From NCBI RefSeq assembly GCF_022749515.1, contig NZ_CP094242.1:434001-498000 (forward strand): DNA of 64,000 nt. Reading direction: 5' to 3'. The position numbers and the translations under genes are program-made. Every line of letters starts with the position of its first letter. Position 1 is the stretch's first letter. This DNA is from Morococcus cerebrosus. Its GTDB lineage: Bacteria > Pseudomonadota > Gammaproteobacteria > Burkholderiales > Neisseriaceae. Below are positions 19,534 to 27,705 of the stretch, one piece after another. The notes beneath the pieces are model-generated. The model did no database searches and was not told the DNA's origin. It worked only from the letters and a program-made list of their open reading frames with translations.

Positions 19534-19635
19534 GGGATTTGAATTGCCCTCTCGGACCACATCGGCTTTGCAGCCGTCCACCTTACCTTTCCGTCTGAAA
19601 AGCAGGTTGGCATGGAATTCCCAACTCTTAATGCA
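19510..19635 (-). ncRNA. Candidate structured small RNA or metK leader RNA
   Basis: On the minus strand, -35 TTGCGG (19670-19665), 17-bp spacer and -10 TAACAT (19647-19642, with TGC before it) predict a start near 19635. The transcript would contain GTTGG...CCAAC, a CGGCT-GCAA-AGCCG hairpin with a GNRA loop held inside a GGAC...GTCC helix, and finally the intrinsic terminator CCCGC-ttgat-GCGGG followed by A2T7 (19533-19510). No credible protein is encoded. It is either a free RNA of about 126 nt or an attenuated leader of metK. I do not recognise it as a named family. Confidence 0.45.
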
Positions 19636-19731
19636 GCGCGGATGTTAGCAGAAAAGCCCTTCCCCCGCAAGCCGCGCGCCCTTGCGTTTTACGTTACAAT
19701 ACGTCGTCTGAAAACACCCGAACACCCTATC

Positions 19732-20781
19732 ATGCACCTGCCCTCCGCCATTCCCGCCCTTGCCGCCGCCCTCGCCCTTACCCTGCCCTTGGGCGCGTGC
19801 GGCAAAAAAACATCCGAACAAACCGTGCTTCAGGGCGAAACGATGGGTACGACCTATACCGTCAAATACCTTTCAGACGACCTCCCCAACCCGCCCGCGC
19901 CCGAAGCCGTGAAAAAGCAGATTGACGGTGCGCTCGAAGAGGTCAACCGCCAAATGTCCACCTACCGCGAAAACTCCGAAATCAGCCGCTTCAACCAAAT
20001 GCGCGAGACCCGCAAACCCATGCCCGTTTCCGCCGATTTCGCCGCCGTTACCGCTGAAGCCTTACGCCTCAACCGCCTCACACAAGGCGCGCTCGACGTA
20101 ACCGTCGGCCCGCTCGTCAACCTTTGGGGCTTCGGACCGAACAAAGAAATCACCCGCGAACCCACCCAAGCCGAAATCGACAAAGCCGCCGCCCAAACCG
20201 GTACGGACAAAATCATCCTCACGCAAAACGGCAAACAAGCCGCGCTCGCCAAAACCCAACCCGAAACCTACCTCGACCTTTCCTCCATCGCCAAAGGCTT
20301 CGGCGTGGACAAAGTGGCAGGCGAACTTGAAAAACTTGGCATCCAAAACTACCTTGTCGAAATCGGCGGCGAGTTGCACGGCAAAGGCCGCAACGCCCAA
20401 GGCGAACCTTGGCGCATCGGCATCGAACAGCCCAACATCGTCCAAGGCGGCAACACCCAAATCGTCGTCCCCCTCGACAACCGCTCCCTCGCCACCTCCG
20501 GCGACTACCGCATTTTCCACGTTGACCCGCAAGGCAGGCGGCTGTCCCACATCATCGACCCCAAAACCCGCCGTCCGCTGTCGCACCGCCTCGCCTCCAT
20601 CAGCGTCGTCGCCGATAACGCCACCACCGCCGACGGCCTGTCCACCGGACTTTTCGTACTCGGCGAAACCGAAGCCCTCAAACTCGCCGAACAGCAAAAC
20701 CTCGCCGTTTTCCTGATTATCCGCGACCAAAACGGCTACCATACCGAAATGTCCGGCGCGTTTAAAAAACTACTCCATTAA
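19732..20781 (+). CDS. apbE: FAD:protein FMN transferase
   Basis: 349 residues from ATG at 19732; the open frame extends 40 codons upstream but crosses a DUS and lacks an RBS. It has a lipoprotein signal (LPLGAC with the lipidated Cys near residue 23). It attaches FMN covalently to threonines of periplasmic flavoproteins such as NqrB and NqrC. Family motifs are TMGTTYTVK, GALDVTVGPLVNLWGFGP, SSIAKGFGVDKVA, EIGGELHGKG and HIIDPKTRRP. A DUS encodes YLSDDLP. Followed 39 bp later by nqrM, which confirms the link to the Na+-translocating quinone reductase, although nqrA-F are not in the window. Confidence 0.96.
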   Translation: MHLPSAIPALAAALALTLPLGACGKKTSEQTVLQGETMGTTYTVKYLSDDLPNPPAPEAVKKQIDGALEEVNRQMSTYRENSEISRFNQMRETRKPMPVSADFAAVTAEALRLNRLTQGALDVTVGPLVNLWGFGPNKEITREPTQAEIDKAAAQTGTDKIILTQNGKQAALAKTQPETYLDLSSIAKGFGVDKVAGELEKLGIQNYLVEIGGELHGKGRNAQGEPWRIGIEQPNIVQGGNTQIVVPLDNRSLATSGDYRIFHVDPQGRRLSHIIDPKTRRPLSHRLASISVVADNATTADGLSTGLFVLGETEALKLAEQQNLAVFLIIRDQNGYHTEMSGAFKKLLH

Positions 20782-20819
20782 TATCCACGCACTCATATCC
20801 ATCCCACAGGAACACCATC

Positions 20820-21041
20820 ATGAAAACCCTACTCCTCACCTTCGGCCTCTTCCTCCTCGTCATCCTCGGCATGGCGGTCGGCTATATTTTTTCCAAACGC
20901 ACCATCAAAGGCAGTTGCGGCGGCATCTCCTCGCTGGGCATGAAAAAAGTCTGCGACTGCGACACCCCGTGCGACACGCTGCAAAAGAAACTGGACGAAC
21001 AGAAACAGCAGGAAAGCAAAGGCATTACCGTCGATCATTGA
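20820..21041 (+). CDS. nqrM: Na(+)-NQR maturation protein NqrM
   Basis: 73 residues: one membrane segment (about 3-24), then the cysteine-rich signature KGSCGGISSLGMKKVCDCD with four cysteines, followed by a charged tail. This matches the NqrM (DUF539) family, which delivers the iron centre held by NqrD and NqrE. The usual order nqrF-apbE-nqrM supports it. Its own DUS terminator is split by the IS3 element. Confidence 0.93.
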   Translation: MKTLLLTFGLFLLVILGMAVGYIFSKRTIKGSCGGISSLGMKKVCDCDTPCDTLQKKLDEQKQQESKGITVDH

Positions 21042-21086
21042 ACCTTATCCTAATCAGGTTCAGCCTGGCTTTGAACTTGGCAACAC

Positions 21087-21118
21087 AAAAGGTCGTCTGA
21101 AAACCGCATATCGCAGTT
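21087..21118 (+). terminator. Left arm of an nqrM DUS terminator split by an insertion sequence
   Basis: AGGTCGTCTGAAA (21090-21102) ends 16 bp before the IS. The matching arm lies at 22370-22382, on the far side. Removing the IS and one copy of the GTT target duplication restores a 17-bp perfect stem with an 11-base loop. Confidence 0.8.
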
Positions 21119-21176
21119 TGAACTGCACCCCAAAAGTTGGACATCCCCCCTCCAACTCACAAGGTGCAGTTTTTTT

Positions 21177-21527
21177 ATGAGCAAATATACATTACACTTT
21201 AAATACCAAGCCGTACTCCACTACCTGCATATACGCAGCCAACAGCGTACCGCAGACCACTACGGCATCTCCCGAACCCACCTGCGACGATGGATACGCG
21301 CCTATCAAGAAGGCGGCATCGGCGCACTCGAACATCCCCAATCCAAAACCATGCCCCAACACCGCAAAAACCCCTTCATCGCCGACAAACCCGACCACGA
21401 AAAAACACAGGCGGAGCTTATCGAAGAGTTGTGCTATATGCGCGCAGAGGTCGCCTACCTAAAGGAGTTAAAAGCCCTCAGCCAAAAGCGGACCGAAAAG
21501 GACAAAGCCAAACCGTCCAAACACTGA
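21177..21527 (+). CDS. IS3-family transposase OrfA
   Basis: 116 residues. Helix-turn-helix of IS3 OrfA type: QAVLHYLHI...TADHYGISRTHLRRWIRAYQEGG, which binds the terminal repeats, followed by a leucine-rich coiled coil (EELCYMRAEVAYLKELKAL) typical of the dimerisation region. Near its end the codons A_AAG at 21497-21500 offer a -1 slip site leading into the orfB frame, to give the OrfAB transposase. Confidence 0.92.
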   Translation: MSKYTLHFKYQAVLHYLHIRSQQRTADHYGISRTHLRRWIRAYQEGGIGALEHPQSKTMPQHRKNPFIADKPDHEKTQAELIEELCYMRAEVAYLKELKALSQKRTEKDKAKPSKH

Positions 21528-22327
21528 GGGCGCAACACCCGCTCAAATACCTGCTGCACATCGCAAACCTGCCCAAAAGCAGCTTTTACTACCATCACCA
21601 AGATCGACCCGATCCCGACGAGGCCGACAAAGCCCTCCTTGTCGAAACCTACAAACGGCATAAAGGACGCTACGGACAAAGGCGCATTGCCGCAGCATTG
21701 GATTGGAACCGCAAAAAAGCAGCGCGGTTGATGAAGCAGTTGGAACTGAAAGCCCTCATACGGGCAAAAAAAGCCTACCGCCATCCCGCCATGGGCGAGA
21801 TATCGGAACACCTCCTCAAACGCCTATTCACAGCCGAAAAGCCCAACGAGAAATGGCTGACCGACGTGACCGAACTCAAAGGAAAGGACGGCAAACTGTA
21901 CCTCTCGCCAATCTTGGACCTGTTCAACCGAGAAATCGTCGCCTACGCCATGAGCCGCAATGCTAACAGCGAAATGGTGAAGGAAATGCTCGAAAAAGCC
22001 GCACCCCGGCTGACCGGCGAAGGAACGATGCTTCATTCGGACCAAGGCGTGCTGTACCGTACGGCGGGATATAGGGAATTGCTTGCGGAGCATTCCATGG
22101 TTCAAAGCATGTCGCGAAAGGCGAACTGCTGGGACAATGCGCCGATGGAAAGCTTCTTTGCGGTGTTGAAGACGGAGTGTTTCTATAACGCAGGAGAATT
22201 GACGGTGGACGAATTGATGAAGCAGATAGATGACTATATGGATTACTACAACCGGGAGCGTTGCAGTCTGAAATTGAAAAAGCTGAGTCCTGTCGCATAC
22301 AGAACCCAGCTTGCACAGAGCGCCTGA
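21500..22327 (+). CDS. IS3-family transposase OrfB (DDE domain, via -1 frameshift)
   Basis: Frame -1 relative to OrfA and open from 21290; 21500 is the first codon after the proposed slip, since no good independent start is seen. It carries the HTH_21 region (KSSFYYHHQ, GRYGQRRIAAAL), then the DDE integrase core: WLTDVTELKG (first Asp), LHSDQGVLYRT (second Asp) and the third catalytic Glu in NAPMESFFAVLKTE. It ends shortly before the right inverted repeat. Confidence 0.9.
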   Translation, partial: GQSQTVQTLRAQHPLKYLLHIANLPKSSFYYHHQDRPDPDEADKALLVETYKRHKGRYGQRRIAAALDWNRKKAARLMKQLELKALIRAKKAYRHPAMGEISEHLLKRLFTAEKPNEKWLTDVTELKGKDGKLYLSPILDLFNREIVAYAMSRNANSEMVKEMLEKAAPRLTGEGTMLHSDQGVLYRTAGYRELLAEHSMVQSMSRKANCWDNAPMESFFAVLKTECFYNAGELTVDELMKQIDDYMDYYNRERCSLKLKKLSPVAYRTQLAQSA

Positions 22328-22406
22328 AAAGGCTTTTATGAGTGTCCAAGATTTGGGGGCCAGTTCAGTTTTCAGACGACCTTTGATTTGCAAGTGTGGC
22401 TGTTTT

Positions 22407-22479
22407 TATAGTGGATTAACTTTAAACCAGGACGGCGTTGCCTCGCCTTGCCGTACCGGTTTAAAGTTAATCCACTATA
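22407..22479. repeat. CREE internal-deletion derivative, 73 bp
   Basis: TATAGTGGATTAACTTTAAA at the left end and its complement at the right enclose a reduced core containing CGGCGTTGCCTCGCCTTGCCG. Both ends are of the same CREE end type, so the element is nearly symmetrical and lacks the half containing the GGACAAGGCGACGAAGCC segment. Confidence 0.85.
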
Positions 22480-22504
22480 CTTACAATGTCGATTTACGAT
22501 ACAG

Positions 22505-22554
22505 AAAAAAAGGTCGTCTGAAAAACTCGAAATCCGTTTTTCAGACGACCTTTT
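22505..22554. terminator. DUS-hairpin terminator after relA
   Basis: Inverted AGGTCGTCTGAAAAA pair with A7 and T4 flanks, 8 bp beyond the relA stop on the minus strand. Confidence 0.8.
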
Positions 22555-22562
22555 GCTCCTCC

Positions 22563-24776
22563 TTACAAGCGTGTGACGCTCAACACGCCTTTGACGTCGC
22601 CGAGGCTGGCGAGGACGCGCGGGAGGTCGTTGACTTGTTTGACTTCGAGCGTGAACCTCATGCTGGCTTCCAAGTCGCGGGACTGGGTTTGCACGGCGGT
22701 AACGTTGAGTTTGTGGCGGGCGAGCGCGTCGGATACGTCGCGCAAAAGGCCTGAGCGGTCTTGGGCGCGGATTTCGACATCGACAGCAAACACTTGTCCT
22801 TCCTGCAACGCCGCCCAGCTTGCGTCCAACACTTTTTCAGGCGCTTGTTCGGCAAGGTGTTGGAAAGAGGGGCAGGTTTTGCGGTGGACGGAAATGCCGC
22901 GTTCGCGGGTAACGAAGCCGACAATATCGTCGGGTGGTGCGGGTTTGCAGCATTTGGCAAGCGTGGTCATCAAACCGTCTTCGCCATCGATAAGAACACC
23001 TGTTTTGCCGCCTTTTTTAATTTTGGACTGTTTGACGATGGTGGTTTCGCTGACGGGTACGGGCGGCGGTTCGTTCAGCGTGCCGCAGGCTTTCTGGATG
23101 GCGCGGTTGGAAATTTCGCCCTGTCCGACGGCGGTGTAGAGGTCGTCGAGTTTTTTGTAGCCGAGGTTTTCGGCAAGCTCTTGCAGGTTGGGTTTGGGCG
23201 TGAGTTTGGCAAGCTGCTTGTCGAGTTGGACGCGGCCTTCTTCGCGCACGGTGTCGGCATTCTGCTGACGGATGTAGGCGCGGATTTTGCCGATTGCCTT
23301 GCTGGACTTGACCCAGCCTTCGTAGAGCCAGTTGACGGAAGGATGCCCTTCTTTGGCGGTAATGATTTCGACGCGCTGTCCGTTTTCGAGCGGGGTGGAC
23401 AGCGGCACGATTTGCCCTTCGACTTTCGCGCCGCGGCAGCGGTCGCCGATGCTGCTGTGCAGGGCGTAGGCGAAGTCGATGGGGGTTGCGCCGGTGGGCA
23501 GGGAAAGGACTTTGCCGTGCGGGGTCAGGACGTAAATCGTGTCGTTGAAAAGCTCGGTTTTGAAGGCGGCGGCGAGGTCTTCCTTGCCGCTTTCCGCCAT
23601 GTTTTCGCGCCAGTCCAAGAGTTGGCGCAACCAAGCGATTTTTTGTTCGTAGGCGGAATCGCCCTTGCCGCCCTCTTTGTAACGCCAGTGCGCGGCGACA
23701 CCGAATTCGTTGAATTGGTGCATATCGAAGGTGCGGATTTGCACTTCCACGCCTTTGTCTTCCGGGCCGACAATGACGGTGTGCAAACTTTTATAGCCGT
23801 TGCCTTTGGGGTTGGCGATGTAGTCGTCGAACTCGCCGGGGATAGGTTGCCAAAGGCTGTGGACGATACCCAGCGTGGTGTAACACTCGGGGACGGTATC
23901 GACCAAAATCCGCACGGCGCGGATGTCAAACAGCCCGTCGAAGCTGAGTTTTTTCTTCACCATTTTTTTGTAAATGGAGTAGATGTGTTTCGGGCGGCCG
24001 GCGACTTCAAAGTGGACGTTGTATTTTTTGAGCTCCGCGCGCAGGATGTTGAGGAAGTTTTCGATGTATTCGAGGCGTTCGGTGCGTTTTTCGTCCAAAA
24101 GCAGCGCGATTTCGCGGTATTTTTCGGGTTCTTGATGGCGGAAGCCGAGGTCTTCGAGCTGCCATTTGAGCTGCCACACGCCCAAACGGTTGGCGAGCGG
24201 GGCGAAGATATCGAGGGTTTCTTTGGCGACAGCGCGTTTTTCGGGGCTGTCGGGGATATTGCTGAGAAACTGCATGGTGCGGGTGCGCATGGCGAGTTTG
24301 ATTAACACGACGCGGATGTCAGTTACCATCGCCAGCAGCATTTTACGCATGGTTTCAGCTTGCTGGGCGCGCTCTTCGGAAGTGGCGAGGCTGTCCACCC
24401 GGGCGAAGTGGGTGAGTTTCTGCACTTCGTCCACACCTTTGACCAGCTCGGCGACGGTGCTGTTGCAGCGTTCCGTGAGCAGCTCGCGCCAGTCGGGCAC
24501 AAAACGCACGATGTCGGCCAAAAGCGTGGCGGCCACCGCATCGGGCAGCAAATCCAATTCGTTCACCATACGCGCCGCACCCAAAAGGTGCGCCAAAAGC
24601 GGCTCGCCCGCAGGCGTGGCCGCATCGGCAGGATAATGCGTCTCGGCCAGCGACAAGGCCGTCTGAAGCAGCTTTTGCGCAGGTTCGGGCAAACCGGCGG
24701 TGTGCGCGTCAAACCACGCGCGGGATTCTTGCAGCGGTGCGGCGGGGATTTCCGGTGTTTGTCGTGTGTTGCTCAT
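22563..24776 (-). CDS. relA: RelA-type GTP pyrophosphokinase
   Basis: 737 residues from ATG at 24776, close to the 744 of E. coli RelA. It makes (p)ppGpp on starved ribosomes. In order: an N-terminal hydrolase-fold domain in which the HD pair is replaced (LLADIVRF), so hydrolysis is not expected; a synthetase domain (GRPKHIYSIYKKMVKK, FDIRAVRILVD, NGYKSLHTVIVGPE); a TGS domain (IYVLTPHGKVLSLPTGATP); and a zinc-finger/ACT region (CCKPAPPDDIVGFVTRERGI). The frame is open 64 codons further upstream, but that part is low-complexity and AT-rich. A bifunctional SpoT should be encoded elsewhere. Confidence 0.95.
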   Translation of the reverse strand: MSNTRQTPEIPAAPLQESRAWFDAHTAGLPEPAQKLLQTALSLAETHYPADAATPAGEPLLAHLLGAARMVNELDLLPDAVAATLLADIVRFVPDWRELLTERCNSTVAELVKGVDEVQKLTHFARVDSLATSEERAQQAETMRKMLLAMVTDIRVVLIKLAMRTRTMQFLSNIPDSPEKRAVAKETLDIFAPLANRLGVWQLKWQLEDLGFRHQEPEKYREIALLLDEKRTERLEYIENFLNILRAELKKYNVHFEVAGRPKHIYSIYKKMVKKKLSFDGLFDIRAVRILVDTVPECYTTLGIVHSLWQPIPGEFDDYIANPKGNGYKSLHTVIVGPEDKGVEVQIRTFDMHQFNEFGVAAHWRYKEGGKGDSAYEQKIAWLRQLLDWRENMAESGKEDLAAAFKTELFNDTIYVLTPHGKVLSLPTGATPIDFAYALHSSIGDRCRGAKVEGQIVPLSTPLENGQRVEIITAKEGHPSVNWLYEGWVKSSKAIGKIRAYIRQQNADTVREEGRVQLDKQLAKLTPKPNLQELAENLGYKKLDDLYTAVGQGEISNRAIQKACGTLNEPPPVPVSETTIVKQSKIKKGGKTGVLIDGEDGLMTTLAKCCKPAPPDDIVGFVTRERGISVHRKTCPSFQHLAEQAPEKVLDASWAALQEGQVFAVDVEIRAQDRSGLLRDVSDALARHKLNVTAVQTQSRDLEASMRFTLEVKQVNDLPRVLASLGDVKGVLSVTRL

Positions 24777-25003
24777 GGCGTGCCGTTTCTCCGTTTGTTT
24801 TGTTTCGACATAGCGGCTGTATTGTAGCAGCTTGCCCGTATTTTGCGACAAAGCATGTTTCAGACGGCCTGGGCTACCCAACTTGCAATAACATATAAAC
24901 ATCAAAATAAAACAAACAATTAGCGTGTAAATGTGCTTGCAGTGAAAAAATATTGGAAATAATATCAATGCAAGTAATAATTTTTATGAAGAAGGAGATG
25001 AGT
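24777..25003. other. Divergent spacer between relA and the accessory pair
   Basis: No gene. It contains one AGGCCGTCTGAAA uptake-sequence variant (around 24860-24873) rather than the local AGGTCGTCTGAAA form. From about 24880 rightwards the DNA becomes AT-rich, marking the edge of the accessory segment. Confidence 0.6.
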
Positions 25004-25744
25004 GTGAAATTTTTAGCTGCTTTGTTGTGGCCGGCCATGTTGCTGCCCATTTTGTCTCATGCTGATAGCGGCATTCAGACGGTCTCTGTTTCTCAAGCAT
25101 ATGCGGATGACGCAACGGGCTGCGAGCAGCTTTATCCTGTAAATAGCTTCGAGAATTTGTTCAGACAGATGGCAGGCACGCTGCATAGTGCCTGTTTGCT
25201 TGATATGCCGCCTGAAGATTTAGCGAAAAAGTGGCAGATTCCCGTGTACCGGCGCTATCTGCGGCTTTCTGGCCGTTTGCGGCCTGACGGAGAAAAACAG
25301 GCGGTACTCAGATGGAAAGACAAGGCAGAGCGGCAGAAATGGCTCAAACACAGGCGGCGTAAGCTAAAACGGCCGACCGATGGCTTTACGGTAGTGCATC
25401 AGACCGACTACGACGGCAGTACTTTTTTAGAAATCGAAGCAACGCCTGATTATTTAAAGCATTACCGTTCGCTGTTTCCTGACAACCGTTATCCTGATGA
25501 TTTGCCGAAACCCTATGTTTCATCTCATATCCTAAGCCCGGTCAGCGTATGCTTTAACGACGGAACAAGAAAGAATTTCCCCAGGTATACGGTAGTAAAT
25601 CAAGTAGCAGTAGATGAAGACAACCGTTTGATCGGGAGTGATAGACATTTGATTATAAGGGAGGGGAAAGGTGCAGGAATATTATTTCAGCATCCAACAG
25701 ACAAATGCATTAATGATATTTCCAGCATCTTTCTTATCAGATAG
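25004..25744 (+). CDS. Hypothetical secreted protein upstream of the FrpC-like gene
   Basis: 246 residues from a GTG start at 25004. The frame is open to 24953, but AAGGAG at 24992-24997 is 6 nt before the GTG, and this start yields a clean signal peptide (MKFLAALLWPAMLLPILSHA). The mature part has four cysteines (GCEQ, SACLL, SVCFND, DKCIND), which could form two disulfides in the periplasm, and a basic stretch RRRKLKRP. I do not recognise the family. It lies 31 bp before the FrpC-like gene; by analogy with frpD-frpC it may be the partner protein. It lacks a lipobox, unlike FrpD. Confidence 0.75.
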   Translation: MKFLAALLWPAMLLPILSHADSGIQTVSVSQAYADDATGCEQLYPVNSFENLFRQMAGTLHSACLLDMPPEDLAKKWQIPVYRRYLRLSGRLRPDGEKQAVLRWKDKAERQKWLKHRRRKLKRPTDGFTVVHQTDYDGSTFLEIEATPDYLKHYRSLFPDNRYPDDLPKPYVSSHILSPVSVCFNDGTRKNFPRYTVVNQVAVDEDNRLIGSDRHLIIREGKGAGILFQHPTDKCINDISSIFLIR

Positions 25745-25775
25745 TCGATAGTATTTAATTTTAAAGGTATATGGT

Positions 25776-27599
25776 ATGGCTACAACAGCACAAATCCGGC
25801 AGCATTTTTTAAAATTAGGGATGCCTGTTTCAGAGGTAAATCAGATTATTCGGGATCCGATTTTAATGGGACAAACTCGTAATTTTATTAGTCAGTGGGG
25901 ATTAGGGAGCGTTCGAGCGGATCCCGAATATTCCGGTATATTTTTTAAAAGTGAACTAGTTAATAACAAAGAAAATAGAAGCATTGTATTCGGTACGGCA
26001 GACAAAAGATATCTGACTGCTTCTGATTGGGCGCATGAAATAGGGCATGGGCTTTCAAAAACAATGTCCAAGCTTGATCTTGATATTGATGGAAATCGTA
26101 ATACAACAGCGAATGAATATGCACGAAGATTTGTTTATGAGGAAGGAAAAGCCGAATACAACCGTTTTCAGTTTGATCTGCGGAATAATCCCAAAGAAAC
26201 CAAATACGGATCGGATACGGCAGCAATCAAGGCGATGAATCAACAACAGGCTGTTGATTATTTTGCCCATAAAATGAAAACCCAAAACCCCAGCGGCCAG
26301 CCCGGCGATACTTATTGGACATTGGCGAAATCAATATTCCTTAAGAAAATCAATCCAAACCTGCTAAACGGTAAAACTCCGGCCGAAAAGCAAAAAATCC
26401 TGCAATCAGGAATGGATGAAGCAGCGCCTGACCATCCCAGCAGACTGTTTGGCGTAGGTGACGAGCGGGTTCGCTTTCAGAAAACCGATCCGAATATGCC
26501 GCTTAGTCTGATGCCGATGATGGCGCGTGGAAATCCTACGCTGATGGTGGTATTTGTACCTGCCAACAGCCGTTTGGCAGACGGTACGGTAACGACGGCT
26601 GCAAGAACAGCGTTATATTATTCTTCAGGCGGAAAGCAGGGGGCGATTGAATTCGGTATCGGCAGCGCGGGCAAGAGTGTCAGCTTCAACGATAATTTAG
26701 TAAATTACTCAAAAAGTGCGTATGCGGCACTGATTACTTCAGCCAGCAGGCTTCATTCCAATGCAGTGAACCGCTTGGCTGCTTTGGTCGAACAGCAAAA
26801 ATCCGAACAGGCATCAGGAAAAGGCAAAGAAATTCATAATGAAAACGAAGCTTTGAAAGCTTTGCAGGATTTACTGAACAAAGCCAATATTTCACTTGAT
26901 TTGCAGGGCGGAGTGGATAATCTTCAGCAGAATTTTGACCAAATTGCCAAAAATTACCATACTCCTCTTGCTATCGAGCTGTATGGAGAAGAGTTGCTCA
27001 CGACTTCGGTAGAGGATGGAGTGAGTTTTGATATGGATGGCGACGGGATGGCCGAACAGACGGCTTGGCTCAAAAAAGGCAGCAGTTTTTTGGTTTGGGA
27101 TAAAAATGGAGACGGCATGGTAAACGACGGAACGGAGATGTTTGGTGAGGCAACAGTTATGTCTGACGGCAAGCGCGCAGAAAACGGCGTAGAAGCTTTG
27201 AAAGATTTGGACAGCGACAATAATAATATCATTAATCAATATGATGAATTGTGGGGCGAGCTAAGAATCTGGCATGACGAAAACAGTAACGGGAAAACGG
27301 AGGAAGGAGAGCTTTCTCTATTGTCCGACTGGAATATCCAGTCGATCTCTTTGGATTTTGCAGAAATCAATCTGAAAGATGAAACCGATAATAAAATATT
27401 ATTTGAATCAGAAGTGGTTTTGGAAAACGGGGAAAGGCGCAAGGTTGCCGATATTGATTTCCAAAACGACAAAGGAATTTACAATGAGTTGGCAGGTGAA
27501 ATTTCAGCAGAGACAGCCGCTGATGTCGTGTATCCGACGGAAATTTCAACATCGGTTATACTGCCCGGAGAAAATACTGCATATATCCCGGCCGTATAA
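25776..27599 (+). CDS. Putative zincin-like protein with FrpC-type calcium-binding module
   Basis: 607 residues, no signal peptide. An N-terminal region has HEIGHGLSK (residues 87-91), the HExxH zinc motif, with acidic residues EEGKAE (122-127) that could be the third ligand of a gluzincin. A helical region (about 320-400) follows. The C-terminal part has four calcium-loop-like segments: DMDGDG (419), DKNGDG (442), DSDNNN (479) and DENSNG (501), arranged as in the non-RTX module of FrpA/FrpC. No nonapeptide RTX repeats are seen, and no Asp-Pro stands just before the module, so FrpC-like self-cleavage is not predicted. AT-rich and without DUS, unlike its neighbours. Confidence 0.75.
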   Translation: MATTAQIRQHFLKLGMPVSEVNQIIRDPILMGQTRNFISQWGLGSVRADPEYSGIFFKSELVNNKENRSIVFGTADKRYLTASDWAHEIGHGLSKTMSKLDLDIDGNRNTTANEYARRFVYEEGKAEYNRFQFDLRNNPKETKYGSDTAAIKAMNQQQAVDYFAHKMKTQNPSGQPGDTYWTLAKSIFLKKINPNLLNGKTPAEKQKILQSGMDEAAPDHPSRLFGVGDERVRFQKTDPNMPLSLMPMMARGNPTLMVVFVPANSRLADGTVTTAARTALYYSSGGKQGAIEFGIGSAGKSVSFNDNLVNYSKSAYAALITSASRLHSNAVNRLAALVEQQKSEQASGKGKEIHNENEALKALQDLLNKANISLDLQGGVDNLQQNFDQIAKNYHTPLAIELYGEELLTTSVEDGVSFDMDGDGMAEQTAWLKKGSSFLVWDKNGDGMVNDGTEMFGEATVMSDGKRAENGVEALKDLDSDNNNIINQYDELWGELRIWHDENSNGKTEEGELSLLSDWNIQSISLDFAEINLKDETDNKILFESEVVLENGERRKVADIDFQNDKGIYNELAGEISAETAADVVYPTEISTSVILPGENTAYIPAV

Positions 27600-27705
27600 A
27601 CACGTTATCAGATATGGCTTCCAAAGATATTTGGCAGGATAATCCTTTTGCGTGAGGCATTCAGACGGCCTTTGCCCAATCAAACCCATTTTCGGAGGAT
27701 TTTTA

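Larger units (their letters stand above)
21119..22367 (+). mobile_element. IS3-family insertion sequence (IS150-like), complete
   Basis: About 1249 bp. Imperfect 25-bp terminal inverted repeats begin TGAACTG on both ends and end TTGGACA (21119-21143 and complement of 22343-22367). A 3-bp direct repeat GTT flanks it (21116-21118 and 22368-22370), the size expected for IS3. It contains orfA and orfB with a probable -1 frameshift, and both frames are intact, so the copy may be active. Confidence 0.92.

Noticed and set aside
19515..19605. tRNA-like look (GCAAA loop and TTCAAATCC) upstream of metK
   Set aside because: No proper cloverleaf: the anticodon stem does not pair with a 7-base loop, and there is no acceptor stem or CCA end.
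19374..19670. 98-residue minus-strand frame upstream of metK
   Set aside because: It spans a promoter, an intrinsic terminator and hairpins; better explained as noncoding RNA plus leader.
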